64,000 nucleotides of DNA from Vibrio chagasii (GTDB taxonomy: Bacteria > Pseudomonadota > Gammaproteobacteria > Enterobacterales > Vibrionaceae): positions 2,108,001 through 2,172,000 of the forward strand of contig NZ_AP025465.1 in NCBI RefSeq assembly GCF_024347355.1, read 5' to 3'. The stretch's first letter is position 1; each line of letters begins with the position of its first letter. The position numbers and the translations under genes are program-made. The notes under the pieces were generated by a model. That model did not search any database. It was given only the letters and a program-made list of their open reading frames with translations, and was not told where the DNA came from. Below, in pieces: positions 25,891-35,894 of this stretch.

Positions 25891-28800
25891 CTATTGAGCA
25901 TACGTGGAGTAGAAGCTTTGTAACTTCTGCGTAAGTCGCTCCACTTCATGGAAATACTCTAAGTACCCACCTCTTTGGTTTGTAGAGGCATCTTCTAGCT
26001 GTTGCAGTTGGTCAGCCATCTCAGTACTGCCAACCATCTTCGCTGCACCTTTCATTTTATGGGCAACTTGTTTGATCTCATCTAGGCTCTCGCTCTCACA
26101 TGCAGCGAGTAACAAAGGCAAGTCTGAGCAGTGACTCTGAATAAAATCCTTGATGATTTGATCGATAAGGTCCTGATCTCCAAATAACTCCATTAGGTTT
26201 TGAATATCAATAGGCGCAAGGCTAGGTTCAACGTTCGCATCGTTGGCTGCCAACTGGCTAACAACCGGTGTGCCTTTCATAAGATGCTTGTTGATCGTGT
26301 CACCAATCACTTTGAGCTTGGTAGGTTTAGACAAAAAGTCATCCATACCAATCTCAAAACATTTGTCGTTTTCACCCTTAACGGCGTTTGCTGTCAGTGC
26401 AATGATAGGCAATCGAGGTATATTCTGACTTTGCTCTTTCGAACGAATCTGTTTCGTCAACTCATAGCCATCCACCTCAGGCATATGACAGTCAGTGATA
26501 AGTAAGCCATAGTCCTGCTTATCGAGCGCCGACAGCGCTTCTCTACCGTTGTCCACCATATCGGCATGAAAACCTAACTGCTCTATCTGCTTAATAATGA
26601 TCTGTTGGTTGATTGGGTGATCTTCCGCAATCAGTATCAGCCTATTATTTTCCATCGCAGATTCGCGTGATTCGGTGCTTAATCGTAAGTTGTTTTCTTC
26701 CTTTACCACTTCTTCGATAAAGGTTGGAATATTGCTTAAGCAGTGTCTTAGCTGTGAAGGCAATAATGGGTTTGCCGATAAATTCCAACCTAACTTACAA
26801 GGTGCAGGCGAAAGCATCCCATGCTCACTTAAACAGATAAAATTCACGCTCTCATCAGGACTATTAATCGTCTGGGCAAGCTCATGAGGGATGAACACAA
26901 AGCCAGCCTTAATGGTCTCTACCCAATGCGCTAACTCTTTCTTGGTTTGCACGCTCTTTGAAATCACCTTAATCCCCCAAGATGTCAGGTAGCTCTCCAA
27001 CTCTTGGTGCTGCATGAAGGTTTTGGTGAGCAAAGCGACTTTACCTGTCATATCTTGATACTGGTTATCATCAAGTGATGTTAGAGGTACCGAGATAGTA
27101 AATGTTGAGCCTAAGTTCACCCTACTTGTCACGTTCAGCGTCCCGCCCATTTGCTCTATCAATTGCTTTGATATAGTCAATCCAAGACCCGAGCCACCAT
27201 ACTTTCTCGTGGTGCCTTCATCCGCCTGCACGAACGGTCTAAATAGATTTCGAATATGCTCTTCGCTAATGCCGATTCCGCTATCGAAAACTTCAAAACA
27301 TACTTGTTGCTGGCTATCGTTTTGACTGACTAACTTCGTCGTTAAGCCAACTGTTCCATGCTCAGTAAATTTAATCGCATTACTCAACAGGTTGTTCAAT
27401 ACTTGGCCGAGACGGATGTCGTCCATCAGTACCGAATCTTTTAATTCAGGGTCTAGCCAGAACTTGAACTGCAACCCTTTGGCATGCGCCTGCCTTGCTT
27501 GCAGTTGAGTGACTCTAAGAGTCAAGGTATCCAGACTTTCAGGCTGGTAATCCAAAGTCAGCTTACCTGCCTCAATTTTTGAGAAATCAAGGATATCGTT
27601 AACGATGTGCAATAGGTTATTAGCGGACTGGCTTAGCGTTGTATGAATCTTTTGTACTTCATGCCCCACTTCATACTGCTCAGAAAGCTCTAACAAACTC
27701 ACAATGCCACCAAGAGGCGTTCGGATCTCATGACTCATGTTAGCTAGAAATCTCGATTTCGCTTCGGTAGCAGCAATCGCACTCTGCCTTGCCTGAGTGA
27801 GCTCTTCTTGCTGCTGCTTTAGCTCGGTAATATCCGTCAGTACAGAGTCCCATTCGTAGTAATCACCACGATCGGATATTTTGCTTTGTAAGTTAAGCCA
27901 GCGATTCTGGTTCTCAATATTGACGCCAATATCCAGACTCAATTTTCCATCTTTGTTGCCACAACGTATTTTTCGAATCAGAGTACGGCGATCTTTTGCA
28001 TTTAACGGCGCAAAGAAGCTCGTCGGAGATCGGCGTAGTTGAGATGGCGTGAGACCAAGAAGTTCTTCGATTCCATTACTGATAAACACGAACTCGATAT
28101 CGTGTAAGCTTCGCTTAGGCTGGATATGTTGTATCACCGCACCGTGTAAATTGTTCGCGAGTTTTTGGACGCGGTCATCTGCACTTTTAGCGATTTTTTT
28201 CGCTTCATACAATTCAGTCAAATCATCGAGAATCGTTACTGAACCTTCGATACTTCCATTGGAAATGTACGGGCACTTCCAATATGCATAGTGCTTACTG
28301 CCAAATGGCGAGACCACCTCTTTTTCCAAACGAGGCAAAACATTCCCTTTGTGGATCATGGCGTCTTCGTCGGGATTATTAATGATTGCTTCTTCTATTA
28401 AGTCAAAATCCTTAAGCGCCCTTGCCACACTGTTGAAACTCACAAGTTGGTTATCTAGATCACGTACTACAATTGGAAACGGCATTGCGTTGAGTAGTGA
28501 ACGCTCGAACTCGACTTGATGCTTCAACGCAGACTCAGCACGCTTGCGGTCCTCGACCTCACGGCTTAATTTCCAGCTCCATACCATGATCGCCATGATA
28601 AGAACGGATGCGACAGAAATAAGAATGGCAGCACCCAGAATCACATCTTTAGTGTCAACTCCAGATTCGTAAGAAACATCTAACCAATTCTTTTTAATTT
28701 GCTGGAATTTATGATGTGGAATCGCAAAAAGCGCTTTATTGATGATGTTTCCTAATATCTCTTGATCAGCTTCCACGCTGTAAGCGACAGGAACATCATT

Positions 28801-30165
28801 ATCTTTTGACAACAGGCTAGTTACTCGCAAGTAGCCTGAATACTGTCCTTGGAGCAGTGGAGACGCGAGATATAAAGAGAGCATTGCAGAATCAACTTGC
28901 CCTTTATCAACCGCCTCTAATACTTGTTCAACCGAGTCATACTTTTTTATTGGGCAAGCTTCGCAATAACGCTTGGCCAATTGGGCGCCAACGCTATCGT
29001 CAGTAGTACCGATAATAGCGTTCTGAGAAAGCTCACCAAACACATCGACCTTGTTACTGTCGCTTTTACCAATCAGCGCCCACGGCTCAACCATAAAAGG
29101 TTTCGAGTAAAGGTGACGATCATCCACACCAGCAAAGGGAGTCGCTTTGGTATGGATCAGCGGTAGAGAAACCGTATGTAAATCGTTCCCTTCGATACCA
29201 AAGTCATTTTCAAAAATGAAGTTTAGCCCCGTAAGTCGAGAGATCTCATTCAAGATATCGATAGAGATACCATCAGGCTGCCCTTCGCTGTTCACGAATG
29301 AAATAGGTTTTGAATCTCGAATGTAGGACACATAAATATTGGGATTCAATGATAGGTATTGCTGCTCTTTTTCCGTCAATAACAACTTATTTTTGCTAAC
29401 AACCAAAAGTAAACGTCTTTGTATTTCGTTTAACCATTTCTTATGGATATTAACGATTTGATTTGGCTTATCATGGTTAATTGAAGTATTGATGATGTTC
29501 AATAGCTTCCTATTCTCAGGAGTATCAAGTAAAGCAATAACGTAGTTATTCAGAGGCAAGCCATCATGCAAATTCACAGACAGTGATGCGTCATAGGGGC
29601 TATTCATCAGCTTACTGTGTAACAACACGCCATCATCCACAATTGCGAGCACTTTCTCACGCGCAACAGCGGCTATCGCATCCTGATATGATGAGTATGA
29701 TTCAAATGAAGAAAACGGAAGTAAGGACTTCACAGACGATGCATTACTCGAGTTTTCAAAGTAAGCAAGCTTACGCCCTTTCATGAGCAAATGACTCTCA
29801 ATAGGTTCACTGCTCAAACTGATCATTCGGCTCGACAAGATCGGTTTCGAGTAGATAACGCCACCACTTGAAACATTTTGCTCTGCCGTGATGATGGCGT
29901 CCACGTCACCCGTTTTTAGCATATTGTTGAGTTCAGACGGTGACTGGTAACCAACAAACTCCACACCATCGAGTCCATCTTTCACGTAGAAATCAACTAA
30001 GTCCGGCAATAAACCCGAAACCTCTCCTTGTTGTGATTGAGCATAAGGAGCAAAATCTGAGATTTGAATTCCCAGTTGAATTGATTCATCAGCTTGTGCT
30101 TTTTGTGATGCGAAAAACACCAATGTAATCAAAGAAAATAACTGAAAGAAAAAGATACGGTACAT
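25891..30165 (-). CDS. BvgS-like hybrid sensor histidine kinase with two periplasmic solute-binding domains
   Basis: The order is: signal peptide (1-25), two SBP_bac_3 domains (~28-250 and ~270-500), one TM segment (~508-530, VILGAAILISVASVLIMAIMVWSW), two PAS-like domains (~550-660, ~680-790), HisKA with the phospho-His near 810 (FLANMSHEIRTPLGG), HATPase (NLLSNAIKF, DSGIGIS, GGSGLGLTIS), a degenerate receiver-like stretch (~1045-1150), an intact receiver (Asp near 1224 in LITDCHMPEVDGYE) and a C-terminal Hpt (His near 1366 in VAHKMKGAAKMVG). This is a full phosphorelay. At 1424 residues it is longer than BvgS or VieS. It heads the cluster, 14 nt before the REC-EAL gene. Ligand unknown. Confidence 0.94.
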   Translation of the reverse strand: MYRIFFFQLFSLITLVFFASQKAQADESIQLGIQISDFAPYAQSQQGEVSGLLPDLVDFYVKDGLDGVEFVGYQSPSELNNMLKTGDVDAIITAEQNVSSGGVIYSKPILSSRMISLSSEPIESHLLMKGRKLAYFENSSNASSVKSLLPFSSFESYSSYQDAIAAVAREKVLAIVDDGVLLHSKLMNSPYDASLSVNLHDGLPLNNYVIALLDTPENRKLLNIINTSINHDKPNQIVNIHKKWLNEIQRRLLLVVSKNKLLLTEKEQQYLSLNPNIYVSYIRDSKPISFVNSEGQPDGISIDILNEISRLTGLNFIFENDFGIEGNDLHTVSLPLIHTKATPFAGVDDRHLYSKPFMVEPWALIGKSDSNKVDVFGELSQNAIIGTTDDSVGAQLAKRYCEACPIKKYDSVEQVLEAVDKGQVDSAMLSLYLASPLLQGQYSGYLRVTSLLSKDNDVPVAYSVEADQEILGNIINKALFAIPHHKFQQIKKNWLDVSYESGVDTKDVILGAAILISVASVLIMAIMVWSWKLSREVEDRKRAESALKHQVEFERSLLNAMPFPIVVRDLDNQLVSFNSVARALKDFDLIEEAIINNPDEDAMIHKGNVLPRLEKEVVSPFGSKHYAYWKCPYISNGSIEGSVTILDDLTELYEAKKIAKSADDRVQKLANNLHGAVIQHIQPKRSLHDIEFVFISNGIEELLGLTPSQLRRSPTSFFAPLNAKDRRTLIRKIRCGNKDGKLSLDIGVNIENQNRWLNLQSKISDRGDYYEWDSVLTDITELKQQQEELTQARQSAIAATEAKSRFLANMSHEIRTPLGGIVSLLELSEQYEVGHEVQKIHTTLSQSANNLLHIVNDILDFSKIEAGKLTLDYQPESLDTLTLRVTQLQARQAHAKGLQFKFWLDPELKDSVLMDDIRLGQVLNNLLSNAIKFTEHGTVGLTTKLVSQNDSQQQVCFEVFDSGIGISEEHIRNLFRPFVQADEGTTRKYGGSGLGLTISKQLIEQMGGTLNVTSRVNLGSTFTISVPLTSLDDNQYQDMTGKVALLTKTFMQHQELESYLTSWGIKVISKSVQTKKELAHWVETIKAGFVFIPHELAQTINSPDESVNFICLSEHGMLSPAPCKLGWNLSANPLLPSQLRHCLSNIPTFIEEVVKEENNLRLSTESRESAMENNRLILIAEDHPINQQIIIKQIEQLGFHADMVDNGREALSALDKQDYGLLITDCHMPEVDGYELTKQIRSKEQSQNIPRLPIIALTANAVKGENDKCFEIGMDDFLSKPTKLKVIGDTINKHLMKGTPVVSQLAANDANVEPSLAPIDIQNLMELFGDQDLIDQIIKDFIQSHCSDLPLLLAACESESLDEIKQVAHKMKGAAKMVGSTEMADQLQQLEDASTNQRGGYLEYFHEVERLTQKLQSFYSTYAQ

Positions 30166-30709
30166 GATAAACCTGACGTTATAGCAGCAGCGTACTTTAT
30201 AACGTCAAGTTCACAGCCATTCAGCAAGTAGCGTTAAACAAAATATGGATACTGTTTAATAAGCTAACCACACACCGAACCAGCAAGAGTTTTCGCATAC
30301 CGATATAAAAACTCTCCGACCTTCATTAATTTCTCAAATTGAAACTCTCCAGCTGGCGCATGAATCAAATCTCGATAGTCTAATTATCAAGCCTAACACC
30401 CATAAAACAAACGCTTTTCGATATGGGAACGAATCAGTTTGACTCAACAACAGCACATTAATTCTCAAATTGAAGGAGAAAATTGCCCCTCAAAATAAAA
30501 CTATTACTTAGCAGCTACGTATTGTCTCTAGAGAACAGAGAACACAGACATTTAACTAATTGAAAAATTGACTATTTCAATTTGGTACGGGAAACGTTCC
30601 GGAAAACTAGACAAAATGGCATTTGATTTGCTTTGTCATAGATAACCCAACCAATATACAGCAGGTTGCACTAATTATTACCACTGCAGCTTGTCACGGA
30701 GGATAGGCT
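30166..30709. promoter_or_regulatory. 544-nt divergent regulatory gap with recurring AATTGAA motifs
   Basis: No gene is visible. TTCTCAAATTGAA occurs twice (30331-30343 and 30462-30474). A third site forms an inverted repeat, AATTGAAA (30558-30565) / TTTCAATT (30575-30582), with a 9-nt spacer. These may be binding sites of one regulator controlling the sensory cluster or the small downstream gene. The regulator is unknown. Confidence 0.4.
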
Positions 30710-30958
30710 ATGACCTTACAAAGACACACGTATTACGGCTTGATTCACCACGGGATTAAATCCTTGTTAATGGACAGAGTTGGCCACTTTACTGAGCGTG
30801 AATATCACGAGTACCTTGATCTAACGACAGGAAAATCCACCTGCTTCGCGATGAGTGAACAAGAGCTAGAGAACACTTTAGACAACCTGAAAAGCGAAGG
30901 TTATCTAGAAGATATCAAGAAGCTGATTCCTCGCTACCAAACGTCATCGATGCGTTGA
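30710..30958 (+). CDS. Small protein of unknown function, 82 residues
   Basis: This is a probable real gene: CGGAGGATAGGCT gives a strong ribosome binding site 7 nt before the ATG, and codon use resembles the neighbours. The protein is soluble, with a Lys/Arg/Glu-rich helical C-terminal half (MSEQELENTLDNLKSEGYLEDIKKLIPRY) that could be a small winged-helix-like or helical-hairpin fold. No motif is recognised. It lies 109 nt before yciB on the same strand. Confidence 0.7.
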   Translation: MTLQRHTYYGLIHHGIKSLLMDRVGHFTEREYHEYLDLTTGKSTCFAMSEQELENTLDNLKSEGYLEDIKKLIPRYQTSSMR

Positions 30959-31067
30959 AATTCTGCCAGCTCCAATCAGTTTAGTAGCCAATTGTCTCGA
31001 GCTGTTTTGCATCGAGGCAATTTTAGTTAGACTATCGGTAACTCAACTAACCGGATAGTCAGTCCAC

Positions 31068-31646
31068 ATGAAACAAATTCTTGATTTCATTCCTCTCATT
31101 ATTTTCTTCGCGCTTTACAAGATGTACGACATCTACACCGCAACGGGTGCATTGATTGTCGTTTCTGCACTTCAAATCGTTTTGACGTACTTCATCTACA
31201 AAAAAGTAGAAAAAATGCAGGTGATAACGTTTCTGATGGTCGCGGCATTTGGTGGAATGACTATATTCTTACACGACGACAACTTCATTAAATGGAAAGT
31301 CACGATCGTCTATGCCTTATTTTCTATTGGCCTAACCGCAAGCCACCTTATGGGGAAACCTGCGATTAAAGGCATATTGGGCAAAGAGATTACACTTCCG
31401 GAAGCAGTGTGGAGCAAGATCAACTGGGCTTGGACATTCTTCTTCACCCTATGCGCAATCATCAACGTCTATGTAGCTTTTAACCTACCATTAGATGTGT
31501 GGGTTAACTTCAAGGTGTTTGGCCTGCTAATAGCAACATTACTATTTACGCTGCTTACGGGTGTCTACATCTATAAGCATTTACCAAAAGAACAACTTCA
31601 AAAAGAGCAGCAAGAACTAACTGATAAAAATACTGACGAGAAGTAA
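31068..31646 (+). CDS. yciB: Inner membrane protein YciB (septation protein A family)
   Basis: The 192-residue protein has five hydrophobic segments. It starts [27 protein letters not shown] and carries the family's [18 protein letters not shown] and [20 protein letters not shown] blocks. YciB is implicated in cell envelope and septum integrity and interacts with the elongation and division machinery in E. coli. The C-terminus is a charged cytoplasmic tail. It is followed by a perfect 11-bp terminator, then yciA, as in the enterobacterial yci cluster near trp. Confidence 0.93.
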   Translation: MKQILDFIPLIIFFALYKMYDIYTATGALIVVSALQIVLTYFIYKKVEKMQVITFLMVAAFGGMTIFLHDDNFIKWKVTIVYALFSIGLTASHLMGKPAIKGILGKEITLPEAVWSKINWAWTFFFTLCAIINVYVAFNLPLDVWVNFKVFGLLIATLLFTLLTGVYIYKHLPKEQLQKEQQELTDKNTDEK

Positions 31647-31707
31647 CCCCAAGGGGTGAGTCCTCATTCCGTTTTTGTTACAATTCTTGTCAATATGCTA
31701 TACCTAG

Positions 31708-31748
31708 CGGCCAATGATACTCGTGATCATTGGCCGTTGGCTTTTTTG
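31708..31748 (+). terminator. Terminator after yciB
   Basis: CGGCCAATGAT (31708-31718) and ATCATTGGCCG (31726-31736) form a perfect 11-bp stem, followed by TTGGCTTTTTTG. Confidence 0.85.
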
Positions 31749-31910
31749 TGTTGCGGAGACTGGTCAAAATAAAGCCTATTATTTAATGTAAATCGCACTA
31801 AATTATTGGCTATCTGATCTCTGTTGTTCATTGCGCTCGTTTGCAAATGCGCTTCACCAACCAACACTTCTGTTTTTATTTAGATAATCAATACCACCAA
31901 GAGTACAACA

Positions 31911-32309
31911 ATGACGATTCAATCAACTTTGAACCCAATTGGTTCCCTACTTCTTCGCACATTAGCGATGCCTTCTGATACCAATGCAGCAGGTCAAATC
32001 TTCGGTGGTTGGATAATGTCTCAGCTCGACCTAGCCGGCGGCATCTTGGCCAAAGAGATCTCTAACGGCAAGATAGTTACCGTGTCAGTATCAAGCATTG
32101 AATTCAAACAGCCGGTATCGGTTGGCGATGTGGTGTGTGTGTATGGCGATTGCACTAAGATTGGTCGTAGCTCGATGAATATCGACTTGGAAGTATGGGT
32201 GAAACCGGTGCTGGATCACGGCATTGGCGACCGCTACAAGGTATGTGGTGCAACATTCAACTACGTAGCCGTTGATGAAAGTGGCAAGCCTCGAACCATT
32301 AAAAAATAA
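31911..32309 (+). CDS. yciA: Acyl-CoA thioesterase YciA
   Basis: This is a hotdog-fold thioesterase of 132 residues. It carries the DTNAAGQIFGGWIMSQLDLAGG motif, with the catalytic Asp and the hotdog helix, and VSVSSIEFKQPVSVGDVV. E. coli YciA hydrolyses short- and medium-chain acyl-CoAs. It is monocistronic here, with a hairpin 18 nt downstream. Confidence 0.94.
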   Translation: MTIQSTLNPIGSLLLRTLAMPSDTNAAGQIFGGWIMSQLDLAGGILAKEISNGKIVTVSVSSIEFKQPVSVGDVVCVYGDCTKIGRSSMNIDLEVWVKPVLDHGIGDRYKVCGATFNYVAVDESGKPRTIKK

Positions 32310-32326
32310 GCCAGCTTGCTTCGGGA

Positions 32327-32366
32327 ATGGTCTTTAGTCTCAACCAGTGAAACCACTAAAGACCAT
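32327..32366. repeat. 12-bp perfect inverted repeat after yciA
   Basis: ATGGTCTTTAGT (32327-32338) and ACTAAAGACCAT (32355-32366) form a stem with a 16-nt loop. There is no T tract, so it is either a weak terminator or a 3'-end stabilising hairpin. Confidence 0.6.
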
Positions 32367-32496
32367 ACAAGTCTCTCGCACCAATTCACAATTTCTTATC
32401 ATTAGCTCTTCCAATACCAATTAGTTCGCGTAAATTAGCAAGATAACTACTTTATAATCTCCCCAATGCAGTGAAGTAAAATAAGGATATGCCAAT

Positions 32497-32793
32497 ATGT
32501 GGTACGTGATTTTCTCTCAAGATGTCGAAAATTCATTAGAAAAACGCCTCAGTGTTCGCCCACAACACCTAGAACGCCTACAAACACTTCACGATGAAGG
32601 CCGACTATTAACAGCGGGTCCAATGCCAGCGATTGATTCAGATAACCCAGGCGAAGCTGGTTTCACAGGTTCAACGGTAATCGCTGAGTTTAACTCTTTA
32701 GAAGACGCACAGGCATGGGCAGACGCAGATCCGTATATCGAAGCTGGCGTCTACCAAAATGTCATCGTAAAACCATTCAAAAAAGTATTTTAA
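32497..32793 (+). CDS. yciI: YciI family protein
   Basis: This is a 98-residue ferredoxin-like (dimeric alpha/beta barrel) protein with [42 protein letters not shown] and [17 protein letters not shown] conserved His-Asp pair (putative active site of the family) maps to [13 protein letters not shown] and ADADPY. The reaction is not established for most members. The stop is 1 nt from the start of the pilotin-like gene, so the two are co-translated. Confidence 0.93.
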   Translation: MWYVIFSQDVENSLEKRLSVRPQHLERLQTLHDEGRLLTAGPMPAIDSDNPGEAGFTGSTVIAEFNSLEDAQAWADADPYIEAGVYQNVIVKPFKKVF

Positions 32794-32794
32794 C

Positions 32795-33190
32795 GTGAAA
32801 AAATGGATTATCGCCTCACTGACAGCTGCTCTGCTTGCAGGCTGCGCTTCAAGTGAGCAAGACCAACAAAGACAACTCGAGATGATGGCGCAGCACCGTG
32901 CTGGCGTATTATCTGCGGGCCTGCCGATTGAGTATGGTCCACTATCAGTTATGCGAGTTCTGGCGAAAAACACCGTGATAGAAATCATGATGATTTACAA
33001 CCAAGATGCGAAAGGTGCTAAGCCTTTAAACCAAGTTGTCGATATGAGTGTGAATAGCTACTGTACTAACTCAGAAGTAAGAGCAAACCTGGACATGGGC
33101 TTGGCTTACAACATCAAGATCCGCAACACACGCGGACAACTGATGGTTGAGAAGCTGATAAGCAAAGATACTTGTCAGATCGCCAATTAA
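32795..33190 (+). CDS. aspS: AspS-type type II secretion pilotin lipoprotein
   Basis: A lipoprotein signal (IIASLTAALLAGCASSEQ) places Cys17 as the lipidation site, with Ser at +2 and +3 suiting outer-membrane sorting. The ~115-residue mature domain has two late Cys (SYCTNSEVR and KDTCQIAN), which could form the disulfide known in AspS pilotins. The placement between yciI and metE agrees with V. cholerae, where aspS neighbours metE. AspS delivers the GspD secretin to the outer membrane. The GTG start lies 1 nt after the yciI stop. The assignment rests on synteny and size plus the Cys pair. Confidence 0.75.
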   Translation: MKKWIIASLTAALLAGCASSEQDQQRQLEMMAQHRAGVLSAGLPIEYGPLSVMRVLAKNTVIEIMMIYNQDAKGAKPLNQVVDMSVNSYCTNSEVRANLDMGLAYNIKIRNTRGQLMVEKLISKDTCQIAN

Positions 33191-33219
33191 AGTTAGAGAT
33201 TCGAACAAATATGAACGTC

Positions 33220-33246
33220 AAAGCCTCGCAGTAGCGAGGCTTTTTG
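33220..33246. terminator. Terminator between aspS and metE
   Basis: AAAGCCTCGC (33220-33229) and GCGAGGCTTT (33234-33243) pair around AGTA. A T run follows on the plus strand. Confidence 0.9.
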
Positions 33247-33273
33247 TTTTGAGTCATCTAGCTCTTGTGATAG

Positions 33274-35613
33274 TTAAGCTTCTGCTGACTCCCACTTTTT
33301 ACGCAACTCCTTAGTCGCGGAGACTAGGTTAGTCAGTTCTGTTTCTGCGCAATTGCGAGTCTTTAGGCTACAGTCTGGGTTTGCCCAACTGCGTTCTGTC
33401 GGGATCTTCTCAGCTGCTTTCTTAAACAGACCAATCATCCACTCTTGTGGTGGAATGTTTGGCGAGTGAATATCGTAAACAGTTGGGCCAATCGCATTCG
33501 GGTAGTTGAATTATTCAAACGCTTTAAGCGGTTCCATGTTCGAACGAGACGTCTCAATAGTAATCACATCAGCGTCTAATGCGGCAACTGAGTCGATAAT
33601 TTCATTGAACTCGCTATAACACATATGAGTGTGAATCTGAGTCTCTGGTTTAGCACTTGCCGCGGAGATCTTAAAGGCATCAACCGCCCACTCTAAGTAT
33701 TCTGCATGGTCGCGTTTTTTCAGAGGCAGACCTTCACGAATAGCAAGTTCATCAATTTGAATAATGTTGATCCCTGCATCTTGGAAATCAGACACTTCAT
33801 CACGCAGCGCAAATGCCAACTGATTAGTGATCTCTTTACGCGAGATATCCTCACGCGGGAACGTCCAACACAAAATAGTGACCGGGCCCGTTAACATGCC
33901 TTTCATCTGCTTAGATGTCAGTGATTGCGCATAAGTCGACCACTCAACCGTCATCGGTTTCTCACGTTCAATGTCCACTACCACAATCGCAGGTTTCACG
34001 CAGCGAGAGCCGTAGCTTTGTACCCAGCCAAACTTTGTTGTTTGAAAGCTAGCTAAGTTCTCTGCAAAGTACTCCACCATGTCGTTGCGTTCCGCTTCAC
34101 CGTGTACCAACACATCCAAATCGAGTGCTTCTTGGCGCTTCACCGCATCCGCGATATGACCTTTTAGTGCAGTCGTGTATTCCGCTTCACTCAACTTCCC
34201 GCTGCGATAAGCGCTGCGTTGAAAACGTATCTCGCCGGTCTGTGGGAACGAACCAATCGTAGTCGTTGGCAGTAACGGTAAACCTAAAACTTCCGACTGA
34301 TGTGCAGCTCGCTCTGGGTAAGGGGTACTACGCTCGGCTAATGCTTTGGTAATCGTGTTGAGGCGAGCCTGAACCTGCGGCTTATTAACATGGGTTGCAC
34401 TCTTGCGAGCTACAATCGGCTGGCTATAAGTCTCGCACGCTAAAATGGCATTTTGATCGCCGTCTAGCGCCGCACCCAACAAGCTAACCTCTGTGACTTT
34501 CTGTTTAGCGAAAGCAAACCAGCTCTTCACTTCTTCGCTGAGTGAATCTTCTAACTCTAAATCAACGGGACTATGAAGCAGCGAACATGAACTTGCCACC
34601 CACAGCTTATCGCCTAGCCTCTCTTTCACTGGTCGCAGTAACTCAAGCTGAGTAGCCAAATCTGCTCGCCAGACATTGCGTCCGTTAATGATGCCGGCAG
34701 ACAGCACCCACCCTTCTGGCAATTGACTTACGACTTCATCAAGCTGATGTGACGCTGCAGCTAAATCGATGTGCAATCCGTTAACAGGCAGTTTGACGAT
34801 TTTATCTAAGGTGTCTGTCACCGAATCGAAGTACGTAGTCAATAGCAGTTTCACATCACCTTGAATGACTTGATAAGCTAGTTTGAATGAATCAGCCCAT
34901 TGTTTTTCAAGCTCAAGGGCAAGAATCGGCTCATCGATTTGAATCCACTCAACGCCCAACTTGGCTAACTTAGCCAAAATCGCTTGGTAAGCAGTCAACA
35001 GGCGAGGCAATAGGGTTAAGCGGTCAAACCCCTCCTCCACCTCTTTCCCTAAGTACAAGTAAGACAGTGGACCAAGAAGGACAGGTTTCACCTTATGCCC
35101 TGCTTGAACGGCTTCATTCACCTCATCAAACAATTGAGGCCAGCTCACCTCAAATGAGTCACCTTTACTGAACTCAGGAACGATGTAGTGATAGTTGGTA
35201 TTAAACCACTTAGTCATGTCGGACGCTGCTGAACCGTTTTTCGTGCCTTCAGAAGCGTGTTTCCCACCACAACAAGCGGCTTCAACTTGTGATTGCCCGC
35301 GCGCCACTCGGAACAAGATATCTAAATCAGGGAAAGCTTTCTCCTCTTCGCTACCACCAGCATGACGCTTTGGTACGTGCCCTAAAAGCAAAGTCGTTGT
35401 CAGTACATGGTCGTACCATGCGAAGTCACCCGCAGTTGCAAAGCTAAGATTCGCATCAGCTTGTACATTCCAGTTACGATTTCTCAGCTCACTGCCTAGT
35501 TGTTTGAGTTCAGATTGATCAATTTCCCCACGCCAGTATTTCTCTAGTGTGAATTTGAGTTCGCGTTTTTCACCGATACGGGGGTAGCCAAGAATATGCG
35601 TTGTTGTCGTCAT
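33274..35613 (-). pseudogene. metE: Cobalamin-independent methionine synthase interrupted by an in-frame stop
   Basis: MetE transfers a methyl group from 5-methyl-THF-Glu3 to homocysteine. The frame runs as normal MetE for 700 codons ([18 protein letters not shown]..., [12 protein letters not shown]..., [12 protein letters not shown]..., [18 protein letters not shown]), then meets TAA at 33511-33513. Beyond it the same frame continues for 78 recognisable MetE codons ([18 protein letters not shown]..., [11 protein letters not shown]...) to a natural TAA at 33274. The tail holds the fourth zinc ligand (Cys of NPDC, Cys726 in E. coli). His, Cys and Glu ligands lie before the stop. A single GAA-to-TAA change explains it. 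The truncated product should be inactive. AGGAA lies 10 nt before the start. Confidence 0.9.
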
Positions 35614-35683
35614 GAACCGATTCCTTATTCAATAATTATTAGTATCTTTTCAGACTGCCTGTTGAAAATTGCGCTTTCTCAAA

Positions 35684-35821
35684 AGGCGTCTGGATGGCTA
35701 AAACATCTACCGAATCAGCTCAATGAACAACGTCCAAATATTCATCTTGTTTATTAAAAATATTCATCATCAAGCAGCCTGAGATTAATTTAATTAAATC
35801 CATCTGGACATCTAGACGTTT
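35684..35821. promoter_or_regulatory. Candidate MetJ boxes between metE and metR
   Basis: AGGCGTCT-GGATGGCT-AAAACATC (35684-35707) and ATCCATCT-GGACATCT-AGACGTTT (35798-35821) are tandem 8-mers resembling the MetJ consensus AGACGTCT, with the best copies at 6-7 of 8. A tandem array in a metE-metR gap is the expected MetJ layout. No convincing MetR site (TGAA-N5-TTCA) is seen. Confidence 0.6.
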
Positions 35822-35894
35822 ACAAATGATAAAAAACCCCGTAGGGTGATTATTAAGAAATATTGAATTGGCTTAGGGAATATGAGGAATACTC

